DNA of 12,532 nucleotides from contig JBBTQE010000051.1 of NCBI GenBank assembly GCA_038065775.1, positions 1 to 12,532 of the forward strand, read 5' to 3'. A model generated the notes under the pieces. It was not told the DNA's origin. It saw only the letters and a program-made list of their open reading frames with translations, and did not search any database. The translations under genes and the position numbers were made by a program. The stretch comes from JBBTQE01 sp038065775. GTDB taxonomy: Bacteria > Patescibacteriota > Patescibacteriia > Magasanikbacterales > GWA2-37-8. Numbering within the stretch: the stretch's first letter is position 1; the number at the start of each line of letters is the position of its first letter. Positions 5,554 to 12,521 of the stretch are shown in pieces.

Positions 5554-6588
5554 ATGTTAAATTATGCAATCTTTGGAGGAATAAGTTTTGTCTTGTCCTT
5601 AATTTTAACATGGTTAACCAAGGGCATCGCCTCGCGTTTAAATATTGTTGATGTTCCAGGTGGGGAGCGGAAACTTCACGATCGCGCGGTTCCGCTTCTT
5701 GGAGGCCTTGGAATTTTTTTTGCGTTTTGGATTGTTGCCGGTTATCTTTTATTTTATAATCCAATTTTTGAAGTTAATATTTTTAAAACAAAATTGCTGG
5801 GAGTTTTTTTAGCCGGCGCGATTTTAATGGTCGTCGGCATTTTGGACGACAAATATAATTTGTCCGCAAAAATCCGTTTTCCAATCATTATTTTATCAGG
5901 GGTGGTTGCGGTTTTATTTGGTCTTGGTTTAGGGAAAATAAATAATCCATTCGGAGGAATTATCAGCTTAGGCGGTATTGTCGCCGCAGGTTTTGGATTC
6001 GTTTGGCTGGTTGCCATGATGTTTACAACAAAGATTCTGGATGGTTTGGATGGCCTCTCAACAGGAATAACTTTGGTCGGCTCACTCGTGATTTTCTTTT
6101 TGACAAACACGCACAAATTTTTTCAGCCAAACGTGGCTTTGTTGGCGATAATTTTTGGGGCAAGCTGTTTGGGGTTTTTGATTTTCAATTTTCATCCGGC
6201 TAAAATTTTTTTAGGCGAAGGCGGCAGCCTTTTTTTAGGGTTGATGCTCGGAACACTTGCTATTATTTCCGGCGGAAAGGTGGCTACCGCGCTTTTGGTT
6301 ATGGCCATTCCTTTTTTTGATTTGTTGCATGTCGCGTACGCGCGCTGGAAAAAAGGCAGATCAATATTTAAAGGCGACAGGGAACATCTGCATTTCAAGT
6401 TGGTTGACATGGGCTTAAATCACAGATCGGCGGTTTTATTGTTATATTTTTTCGCCTTGGTTTTTGGCGTCGCGGCGTTATATCTGCAGAGCAAAGGTAA
6501 AATTTTAGCGCTGGGTTTTTTGATTATCACGATAATTGTTTTTAATTTTTTATTGGCAAAAAATGGGCGTAAAATATATGAAAAATAA
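5554..6588 (+). CDS. WecA/TagO-like undecaprenyl-phosphate sugar-1-phosphate transferase
   Basis: This is a 344-residue integral membrane enzyme of the MraY/WecA/TagO superfamily with about ten hydrophobic helices. Such enzymes move a sugar-1-phosphate (often GlcNAc) from a UDP-sugar to undecaprenyl phosphate, starting a cell-surface glycan. Motifs: RKLHDRAVPLLGG (39-51), the Mg-binding pair in GILDD (95-99), TKILDGLDGL (159-168), FLGEGGSLFLG (219-229) and DREHLHFKL (275-283). The HLH motif points to the WecA/TagO side of the family and away from true MraY. Two usual Asn residues ahead of DGLDG are replaced (F and K), and the GDxGS aspartate is Glu. I believe such variants are common in Patescibacteria. 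It starts 18 bases after the Clp-like gene, in the same operon. Confidence 0.88.
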   Translation: MLNYAIFGGISFVLSLILTWLTKGIASRLNIVDVPGGERKLHDRAVPLLGGLGIFFAFWIVAGYLLFYNPIFEVNIFKTKLLGVFLAGAILMVVGILDDKYNLSAKIRFPIIILSGVVAVLFGLGLGKINNPFGGIISLGGIVAAGFGFVWLVAMMFTTKILDGLDGLSTGITLVGSLVIFFLTNTHKFFQPNVALLAIIFGASCLGFLIFNFHPAKIFLGEGGSLFLGLMLGTLAIISGGKVATALLVMAIPFFDLLHVAYARWKKGRSIFKGDREHLHFKLVDMGLNHRSAVLLLYFFALVFGVAALYLQSKGKILALGFLIITIIVFNFLLAKNGRKIYEK

Positions 6589-7048
6589 ACCTTTTAAAAC
6601 TTGGCATCTGGTTTTGTTGTTAGCGGTAGTGGGTTTTTCCATTGTGTACAAAATTTATAGAATTTTTTTTTGGCCTAATATTCAGATAAAAATCGCGGAT
6701 CAGGAACTGCGCGTATTGGTTGCGGATACGCAGGAACGAAAGATTAAAGGACTTGGCGGAAGAAAAAGCTTTGGAAAATATGGTGGCATGATTTTTCCGT
6801 TTAGCGCGCCGGATAAACACGGGATTGTAATGCGAGATATGAAATTTCCCATTGATATTTTTTGGATTGCAAATGGAAAAGTCGTTGATATTGCTCCGAA
6901 TGTTCAGCCAGAACATGGAAAATCCGAGGCGGAGCTGATGGTTTATTGGCCTCGCGTCAGTTCAACTTTGGTATTGGAAATGCCCGCGGGAGCAATGCGG
7001 AAAAATGGATTTAAGATTGGGGACATATTCAAGAACCTTGAATATTGA
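6578..7048 (+). CDS. Membrane-anchored DUF192 family protein
   Basis: The 156-residue product has an N-terminal hydrophobic helix (about 9-32) that is probably an uncleaved anchor or signal, then a DUF192 domain (about 36-156). Domain landmarks are VADTQERKIKGLGGRKS (48-64), GGMIFPF (69-75), MRDMKFPIDIFWI (85-97), KVVDIAPN (101-108) and VLEMPAGAMRKNGFKIGD (132-149). DUF192 proteins are small and usually exported; their function is not established. The chosen ATG overlaps the end of the transferase gene by 11 bases. In-frame starts at 6563 and 6536 exist, but they lengthen the N-terminus without improving the anchor. The gene ends in TGA, which shows that TGA is a stop in this organism. Confidence 0.85.
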   Translation: MKNKPFKTWHLVLLLAVVGFSIVYKIYRIFFWPNIQIKIADQELRVLVADTQERKIKGLGGRKSFGKYGGMIFPFSAPDKHGIVMRDMKFPIDIFWIANGKVVDIAPNVQPEHGKSEAELMVYWPRVSSTLVLEMPAGAMRKNGFKIGDIFKNLEY

Positions 7049-7073
7049 CAAAATTGCTGGAATCTATTAATAT
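7045..7073 (+). promoter_or_regulatory. Promoter of rplU
   Basis: A perfect -35 box TTGACA (7045-7050) overlaps the TGA stop of the DUF192 gene. TAATAT (7068-7073) follows after 17 bases. The predicted start near 7080 gives a leader of about 40 bases before the bL21 ATG. rplU could thus be expressed independently of the long operon upstream. Confidence 0.65.
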
Positions 7074-7119
7074 ATTCTCATTGTTAAACCTGTTAGCCAC
7101 AGGGAATAATTTAGAAATT

Positions 7120-7425
7120 ATGCTATCTGTTATCGCAACCGGTGGAAAACAATATTTGGTGAAAACCGGTCAACTTTTAAAAGTGGAAAAATTGCCAGTC
7201 GCGGAAGGCGAGAAGGTAGTTTTTGATAAGGTTTTGCTCACTGCCGACGACGACGGTTCAAATGTGAAAGTAGGAACTCCTTATTTGGATGGAGTAAAAA
7301 TTGAAGCCAAACTGGAAAAACAAGGAAAAGAACGAACATTGAAGGTTGAGAAGTTTAAGAGAAAAGTCCGTTATCACAAAGTTCACGGGCAAAGACAGAG
7401 ATTCAGCCAAGTCAAAATTGTTTAG
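7120..7425 (+). CDS. rplU: Large ribosomal subunit protein bL21
   Basis: The 101-residue product begins MLSVIATGGKQYLVKTGQ, the near-universal bL21 N-terminus, and ends with the basic RNA-binding segment KVEKFKRKVRYHKVHGQRQ and a short FSQVKI tail. bL21 binds 23S rRNA and helps assemble the 50S subunit. The frame is open back to a TTG at 7045, but the ATG at 7120 gives the family length and start. bL21 is normally followed by rpmA (bL27); here the next gene is recR on the opposite strand, 24 bases away, so the usual pair is broken at this locus. Confidence 0.96.
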   Translation: MLSVIATGGKQYLVKTGQLLKVEKLPVAEGEKVVFDKVLLTADDDGSNVKVGTPYLDGVKIEAKLEKQGKERTLKVEKFKRKVRYHKVHGQRQRFSQVKIV

Positions 7426-7452
7426 TAGCCAAGACAATTACTTATTTTTTTA
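7416..7452 (+). terminator. Weak candidate terminator between rplU and recR
   Basis: AATTGT (7416-7421) can pair with ACAATT (7434-7439), followed after a few bases by a T-run at about 7445-7451. The stem is short, AT-only apart from one G-C pair, and has a 12-base loop, so termination here is uncertain. No better hairpin lies between the two converging genes. Confidence 0.25.
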
Positions 7453-8049
7453 TCTGTTTGTGCGGTTTTTTATCGCGCTTCCGAGAGTGATTTCATCCGC
7501 GTATTGAAGGTCGCTACCCATTGGCAAACCGCGGGCGAGGCGGGTGATTTTAAGTTTTGGATTTATTTTTTTCAATTCTTTGTCCAAATACAGCATTGTC
7601 ATTTCTCCGGAGAGATCGGGATTGAGCGCTAAAATTATTTCTTTTACGTTGATTTTTTTGGCGCGTTCAAACAGTTCGCGTAATTTTAATTTTTTTAAAT
7701 TTTCTTCAGCGCCGGGCTCAATTATTCCGCGGAGAACATGGTAAGCGCCATGAAAAACAAGTGTTTTTTCAATCGCTGGAAGATCTTGCGGATCGGCAAC
7801 GACGCAAATGACGGAGTGGTCGCGATTTTTATTGAGGCAAGTCGGGCAAGGCGATTCATCGCTAAAATTCCAACACACTTCACAGCTTTTAACATTGTCA
7901 ATCAATTCTTTGAGCGCGAGTGTCAATTCGCCAACTTCTTTTTTTCCAGATTTTAACAAATAAAAAATGAACCTTTCCGCGGTGCGCTGGCCGACCGAAG
8001 GAAATTTTTTAAACGCATCAATGAGAGTATTGATTGATTTTGAATACAT
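7450..8049 (-). CDS. recR: Recombination mediator protein RecR
   Basis: The 199-residue product has a helix-hairpin-helix (FPSVGQRTAERF, 16-27), a four-Cys zinc finger (C56, C59, C68, C71), a TOPRIM domain (about 79-176, with ALNPDLSGEMT) and a C-terminal ARGLPMGSDLQYADEITL motif. RecR forms a DNA-clamping ring with RecO and helps load RecA on gapped DNA. Two deviations: the TOPRIM glutamate in the usual VVE is Ala (VVADPQD, A85), and the SPLDGIGP-type loop is replaced by EPGAEENLKK. The TOPRIM site of RecR is not known to be catalytic, so function is probably kept. It lies 1 base after the ybaB stop and is the last gene of the dnaB-ybaB-recR operon. Confidence 0.95.
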   Translation of the reverse strand: MYSKSINTLIDAFKKFPSVGQRTAERFIFYLLKSGKKEVGELTLALKELIDNVKSCEVCWNFSDESPCPTCLNKNRDHSVICVVADPQDLPAIEKTLVFHGAYHVLRGIIEPGAEENLKKLKLRELFERAKKINVKEIILALNPDLSGEMTMLYLDKELKKINPKLKITRLARGLPMGSDLQYADEITLGSAIKNRTNR

Positions 8050-8050
8050 G

Positions 8051-8356
8051 TTATTGCTTTTTGCCGAACATGTCGCCGAATCCGCCCATCTCTTGCATTT
8101 TGCTTGCCATGGTTTTTTGCATTTTTTTCAGAGCGTCGGCATGCGCTTCTTTGATAGAATTTTGCAGACGCTCCTTTTTCGCTGGATTTAGAAGCTCCTC
8201 ATCAATTGCGATGCCGGTCATTTGTAAATTACCATCCATTGTAATCGCGACTCCGCCGGAATGAACCGTTGTTGATTCCTGCGACAAAGTTCCCTGCAGT
8301 TTTTTTCCTTGCTGGCGCAGATCCTTAAATTGTTTTAATTTTGAAAATACTGACAT
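8051..8356 (-). CDS. ybaB: YbaB/EbfC family nucleoid-associated protein
   Basis: The 101-residue product has an N-terminal helix rich in Lys and Gln, the central GGVAITMDGNLQMTGIAIDEELL strand region, a second helix KERLQNSIKEAHADALKKMQ, and a Met/Gly-rich tail ending GGFGDMFGKKQ. This is the usual YbaB/EbfC layout and length. These proteins form dimers that bind DNA with little sequence preference and are very often encoded directly before recR, as here. The gene lies 17 bases after the dnaB stop, in place of the more usual dnaX neighbour. Confidence 0.92.
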   Translation of the reverse strand: MSVFSKLKQFKDLRQQGKKLQGTLSQESTTVHSGGVAITMDGNLQMTGIAIDEELLNPAKKERLQNSIKEAHADALKKMQKTMASKMQEMGGFGDMFGKKQ

Positions 8357-8373
8357 ATATAATAATTTATTTT

Positions 8374-9837
8374 TTAAATTGGCGGCAGTTCTGTATTGTT
8401 TTGATTAACAAACGCTGATTTGGGTTTCAGCGTCGATGTTGCCTGTTGGATTGTTTTCCCGGGATCTTTGTAGTATCCGGCCATGTTTCTGAATGAAGCG
8501 CGCTGTTCATCAAAGATTAATTTAACCATGCCGGTCGGACCGTTTCTGTGTTTCGCGATATGAATTTCGGCGATGTTTCTTTCGTCCGGCGGAATATCTT
8601 CCGGGCGGTAGTTCCTGTCAACTGATTTTCTGTATATAAATAATACCACATCTGCGTCCTGCTCAATAGATCCAGACTCGCGTAAGTGTGAAAGCTTTGG
8701 AATTGCCGGCTTACTCTGCTCGGCCACGCGCGACAACTGCGAAAGAGCAAGCACAGGAATATTTAATTCGCGCGCGATGCCTTTTAGACCCCTGGTTATT
8801 TCAGCAACTTCTTGCACTCTATTTTCATTGTTTCCGCGTGATTCCATAAGTTGCAAATAGTCAATAACAATTAAGCCCAACCCATGTTCCATCTGCAATC
8901 TGCGCGCTTTTGTCCGAATTTGCATTATATTATTGTTTGGCGCGTCGTCAATAAAAATTGGAGCCTCTGATAAGACGCCCAACGCATGGCCGATGCGAGG
9001 AAAATCGTCGTCTTCAGGACGTTCGCTTAAACGACCTGTTCTCATGCGCCATAAATCAACATTGGCCTCGGAACAGAGCAGGCGGTCAACCAATTGTTCC
9101 TTGCTCATTTCAAGGGAAAATAATCCAACCGGAACTTTTCTTTTTACGCCAATATGCCTGACGATATCAAGCGCGAGAGAGGTTTTGCCGCAACTTGGGC
9201 GCGCGGCCAAAATCACCAAATCTGATTTTTGCAAGCCGGCGAGCAGGTTGTCCAGTTCGGCAAAACCAGTTGGCATGCCGCGAAGCTGGCCTTTGTTTTT
9301 GTGCAGTTCGTCTATTCTGTCAAACGCTTCGGCAAGAATTCCGCGAATCGGGATAAATGTTTGCCTCATGTAATTCTGCGAAACTCCGAATAGATGCCTT
9401 TGCGCGATGTCAAGCAAAGATTCCAGCTCCTCATTTTCGTCATATCCGAGTTTGGTAATCTCGTGAGATGCCGCCAAAAGCCGTCTGCGCGTCGCTTTTC
9501 GGTGAACTATATTCGCGTAATGAACAACATGAGAAGCTGTCGGAACAGCATTGGTCAAAGAGGCGATATAGCTGTATCCGCCGGCCTGTTCAAGCTGGCT
9601 TCTTTCCGTCAGCCGGTTTGTTAGCGTGAGCAAATCAATCGGATCATTTTTTTGGTATAATTCCAGTATTGATTCAAAAATTATTGCGTGAGCGTTTTTA
9701 TAAAAATCATCCGCATGGACAACATCGGCGATCTTCAACATCGCTTCTTTATCAATCAAAATAGAGCCCAAAAGCGACATCTCGGCTTCCAAGCTTTGTG
9801 GCGGCACTTTTTCAATTTGAGTGATATCAGACGGCAT
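8374..9837 (-). CDS. dnaB: Replicative DNA helicase DnaB
   Basis: This is a 487-residue RecA-type hexameric helicase that unwinds DNA at the replication fork. The N-terminal DnaB domain begins PPQSLEAEMSLLGSIL (12-27). After a linker, the ATPase core has Walker A AARPSCGKTS (211-220), catalytic SLEMS (E243), Walker B IVIDYLQLM (D326), LALSQLSR (363-370), LRESGSIEQDADV (385-397) and the arginine-finger segment KHRNGPTG (R431). Walker A carries Cys where Met is common, which should be tolerated. There is no intein and no frameshift. The last 35 or so residues form a low-complexity polar tail. It is the first gene of the minus-strand operon, with a promoter in the divergent intergenic region and a leader of only about ten bases. 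Confidence 0.97.
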   Translation of the reverse strand: MPSDITQIEKVPPQSLEAEMSLLGSILIDKEAMLKIADVVHADDFYKNAHAIIFESILELYQKNDPIDLLTLTNRLTERSQLEQAGGYSYIASLTNAVPTASHVVHYANIVHRKATRRRLLAASHEITKLGYDENEELESLLDIAQRHLFGVSQNYMRQTFIPIRGILAEAFDRIDELHKNKGQLRGMPTGFAELDNLLAGLQKSDLVILAARPSCGKTSLALDIVRHIGVKRKVPVGLFSLEMSKEQLVDRLLCSEANVDLWRMRTGRLSERPEDDDFPRIGHALGVLSEAPIFIDDAPNNNIMQIRTKARRLQMEHGLGLIVIDYLQLMESRGNNENRVQEVAEITRGLKGIARELNIPVLALSQLSRVAEQSKPAIPKLSHLRESGSIEQDADVVLFIYRKSVDRNYRPEDIPPDERNIAEIHIAKHRNGPTGMVKLIFDEQRASFRNMAGYYKDPGKTIQQATSTLKPKSAFVNQNNTELPPI

Positions 9838-9854
9838 ATCTTTTTAGTTTGTAT

Positions 9855-9883
9855 ATATTAGTTCATGCCTTTGCTTTTTGCAA
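9855..9883 (-). promoter_or_regulatory. Promoter of the dnaB operon
   Basis: Read on the minus strand, TTGCAA (9878-9883) and TAATAT (9855-9860) are 17 bases apart. The predicted start near 9848 gives a leader of about ten bases before the dnaB ATG at 9837, with no Shine-Dalgarno sequence. Each hexamer matches the consensus only moderately (4 of 6). Confidence 0.45.
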
Positions 9884-9915
9884 ATTAGAGCAGTGGAAAA
9901 AGTGGGCATAATCTG

Positions 9916-9944
9916 TTGATATTTACGAGGTAGTTAGTTATAAT
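9916..9944 (+). promoter_or_regulatory. Sigma-70 promoter of the membrane protein-HIT operon
   Basis: TTGATA (9916-9921) and a perfect TATAAT (9939-9944) are 17 bases apart, making this one of the best promoters in the window. The predicted start at about 9951-9952 is immediately before the ATG at 9953, so the mRNA would be leaderless or nearly so. Confidence 0.75.
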
Positions 9945-9952
9945 GACTTTAG

Positions 9953-12115
9953 ATGTATATGGTCAGAGATTTGTTTAAAAAAATTGTTTTTTTGGCGATT
10001 TTGTCAGGTTTATCTTATCTGGCGGTATTGAAGTGGCACAGCTTTGTTTTTGGAGCGGTTTTATTGTCGGTTTATTTTGGGTATTTGTCAAAAAAATCGG
10101 CTCTGGTTTTGACAAGGGTCTTTGATTTTGAGTCTGGCGCTTTTAGAACCAGAATTTTGGCAATTTTTTTCAATCTTGTCACACTCGGTTGGATTCTTGG
10201 ATTTATTATAACTTTTTTTAGATTAACTTCATCGGCGATCGCGATCGCTTTTTTCGCGAATGGGTTTTTTTATATTTTGGCCGGCTTGTTGAATCTGAAG
10301 AATGACGAGGCGGTTCCGGCCGAAAATAGCTCGTTGGAATGTGAAGAAGAGGTGCCGCACGCGAAAGTTGGAGTTTTTTTCTACATCGTTTTAGTTTTGG
10401 CCGGATTTTATTTTTTGTTTGTCGCGAAAAGTTTTGATTCTGTCGTTTCGCCGTGGCAGGTTATAAACCAGAACTATATTTATTTTTTCTTTTTCGCGAC
10501 ACTGATTTTGGGAATTTTGATTTTATTTAGCAAATTAACGTCAAAAACTGTTTTGTTTCTCGTTGTTCTGCATTCGCTCTTATTGCACAGCTACTTGCCG
10601 TTGACTCACAATTATTTTTATGGAGCTGATCAGTGGCGTCACTTGGGTTCGGAGCGTAGAATCGCGAATGAGCAAAGTTTTATTGAACCAAAAATTATTG
10701 GAGGAAATCAGAAGCCCGATTATATCGGCCGTCTTTCTTACGCAAATTTTTGGGGCACTAGCGTGGTGATGAGCAGAGTTCTAAATTTGGATTTAATTCA
10801 AATTGGAAAATGGATGTTGCCTCTGACGTCGGCGATTATTTTGACAATTTTGCTTTTTGAAATAGGATTTATAATCGGTTGGGGGAAGCGCCACGCGTTG
10901 CTTTTTGCGTGGCTCGGATCATTGCCGTTCGCGCTACAGGCTGGTGGTTCGTTTAGTTTGCCGGTAAATTGGGGTTTTTTAATTTGGCTGTCTCTTATTC
11001 TTCTGATTTTGAAAAAAATGCGCGATAAACAGCCGCATCAAAATTTAATCATGATTGTTTTGGGCGTTGGGTCTGTTTTTGGCTATGCGCTATTTTTTAT
11101 TTTATTTTGGTTTAGCTGGGCCGTCGCGGAAGTCTCCAGACTCTACCATAAAATTTACGCTTTGTTAGCCTCCATTATTTTAGTTTCATTTATTCCGGCC
11201 ATTGAGTTTTTTTTGGGATACAGCAAACTTGGCGCTGTGAATTGGTTGGGGCAAATAAAACAGATGGTCGGCAATTTTTCAGGATTTTATTTGGCTATTG
11301 GTCCGCGAATCCACAATATCGCCGGCGGAAATATCATCTTCAATCAAATTCCGCGATACGCGTTTATGGCAAATTTATTTACGCAATCGCGAGGTTGGTT
11401 GGTCATTTTTATGATGTTATTTTTTGCCACCGTCATAATCAGCCTTATAATTATTTGGAAATTTGAGAGCCGCCATTTATTGTGGTTTGCGATAATTTGC
11501 TTGACTTTGCTATTGGCCTATTTAGTTGTTTTTTATTTTATTGATGGCGAGCATGTGCTTGTAAGACGGTTGGACGCGCCGCTGGCATTTTTACTTTTAG
11601 TTACATTTTTTTATGGTCTGCAATTAGTTATTGAGAAAAAGAAAATGAGGGAAGCTTTAACCGTTTTGGTTTTGTCAGTTGTAATGGCGGCTTCGTATTC
11701 TCTCGGGCCAGACACCAAGACTGTAAGTAAAAAAGAGTTTGACGCGATGTCTTATATCTGGTCTGAAGAAAAAAATGAACAATCGCATTGTGTTTTGGCG
11801 GATACTTATCCGTTGCTTGCGCTTGAAGGAATTTCCGGGAAGGAAATAGTTGGCGGCGCGTTCCCTATAGACAAATATTTTGCCCAGCCGGAGCGGGTTG
11901 AATTGGCGGTTGGGATGAATCAAGTTATAAATGTCAAATTATTAGACCGCGTTTATGAGTTAACCGGAGCTGATCATTGCTGGTTTGTCGGGGATAAACA
12001 GGCGTTTCAAAAGCAGGGGATTTTAGTTGAGGGAGCTTATAGATCGTTTGGCGATCTTGCGGCCGTAAGATATAATAGCGAAAGTTATTTGAATAAAAAA
12101 TATAATCAAAAATAA
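9953..12115 (+). CDS. Polytopic membrane protein, possible GT-C type glycosyltransferase
   Basis: The 720-residue product has about a dozen or more hydrophobic helices (residues about 8-560, then one at about 568-583) and a hydrophilic C-terminal domain (about 585-720). Between helices, the loop NYFYGADQWRHLGSERRI (220-237) places D226 and H230 in a pattern seen in the first extracytoplasmic loop of GT-C glycosyltransferases, where an Asp near a helix end is catalytic. A second charged loop, DGEHVLVRRLDAP (531-543), lies late in the membrane region. The C-terminal part has VLADTYPLLALEGISG, which resembles soluble tails of such enzymes. GT-C enzymes use polyprenyl-phosphate sugars outside the membrane, which would fit the WecA/TagO-like gene elsewhere in the window. 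The assignment is tentative; a flippase or polymerase is possible. ATGs at 9953 and 9959 are both in frame. Confidence 0.7.
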   Translation: MYMVRDLFKKIVFLAILSGLSYLAVLKWHSFVFGAVLLSVYFGYLSKKSALVLTRVFDFESGAFRTRILAIFFNLVTLGWILGFIITFFRLTSSAIAIAFFANGFFYILAGLLNLKNDEAVPAENSSLECEEEVPHAKVGVFFYIVLVLAGFYFLFVAKSFDSVVSPWQVINQNYIYFFFFATLILGILILFSKLTSKTVLFLVVLHSLLLHSYLPLTHNYFYGADQWRHLGSERRIANEQSFIEPKIIGGNQKPDYIGRLSYANFWGTSVVMSRVLNLDLIQIGKWMLPLTSAIILTILLFEIGFIIGWGKRHALLFAWLGSLPFALQAGGSFSLPVNWGFLIWLSLILLILKKMRDKQPHQNLIMIVLGVGSVFGYALFFILFWFSWAVAEVSRLYHKIYALLASIILVSFIPAIEFFLGYSKLGAVNWLGQIKQMVGNFSGFYLAIGPRIHNIAGGNIIFNQIPRYAFMANLFTQSRGWLVIFMMLFFATVIISLIIIWKFESRHLLWFAIICLTLLLAYLVVFYFIDGEHVLVRRLDAPLAFLLLVTFFYGLQLVIEKKKMREALTVLVLSVVMAASYSLGPDTKTVSKKEFDAMSYIWSEEKNEQSHCVLADTYPLLALEGISGKEIVGGAFPIDKYFAQPERVELAVGMNQVINVKLLDRVYELTGADHCWFVGDKQAFQKQGILVEGAYRSFGDLAAVRYNSESYLNKKYNQK

Positions 12116-12116
12116 T

Positions 12117-12521
12117 ATGTCTGATTGTCTTTTTTGCAAAATAGTTTCAGGGGAAATTCCAAGTTATACGGTTTACGAGGATGAATTTGTGTTGGCTTTT
12201 TTGGATATTCATCCTTGTTCAAAGGGTCACACCGTTATGATTCCAAAAGAGCACGTTGAAAGTTTAAATGAGATGCCGCCAGACAAATGGGAAAAAATGT
12301 TTGCGGGAATGCGGGCCGTTGTCGGCCGTGTGCAAAAAATTATTTCGCCGGACGGGATGAACATCGGCATAAACAACGGAAAAGCCGCGGGTCAGGCTGT
12401 TGGGCACGCGCATTGGCACATTATTTCAAGATGGGATGGAGATGGCGGCGGATCCATGCATTCAATAATCAGAAAAGTTGCTGAAGTTGATGTAAATGAA
12501 ATTAGCAAATTATTTTTGTAA
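12117..12521 (+). CDS. HIT-family hydrolase (Hint/PKCI-like)
   Basis: This 134-residue histidine-triad protein has the catalytic HAHWH (H97, H99, H101), preceded by GMNIGINNGKAAGQAVG, and N-terminal CLFCKIVSGEIPS, where C4 and C7 form half of a typical zinc site (H46 and H97 are candidates for the rest). IPKEHVESL and the closing DGGGSMHS segment are also typical of the family. HIT proteins hydrolyse nucleoside phosphoramidates or dinucleotide polyphosphates; the exact substrate cannot be read from the sequence. The ATG lies 1 base after the stop of the large membrane protein gene, so the two are co-transcribed. Only 11 bases follow its stop, with no terminator visible. Confidence 0.95.
   Translation: MSDCLFCKIVSGEIPSYTVYEDEFVLAFLDIHPCSKGHTVMIPKEHVESLNEMPPDKWEKMFAGMRAVVGRVQKIISPDGMNIGINNGKAAGQAVGHAHWHIISRWDGDGGGSMHSIIRKVAEVDVNEISKLFL

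Noticed and set aside
7045..7119. TTG-initiated 25-codon extension of rplU
   Set aside because: It is not part of bL21, whose conserved start is at the ATG at 7120; the region is better explained as promoter and leader.
8933..9373. Plus-strand open frame of 146 codons opposite dnaB
   Set aside because: It is fully antisense to the conserved DnaB ATPase core, with Ser/Arg-rich composition typical of a shadow frame.
9893..9906. Two GTGG repeats upstream of the large membrane protein, considered as a second MraZ site
   Set aside because: There are only two copies and they are 9, not 10, bases apart, so they do not match the phasing ahead of mraZ.
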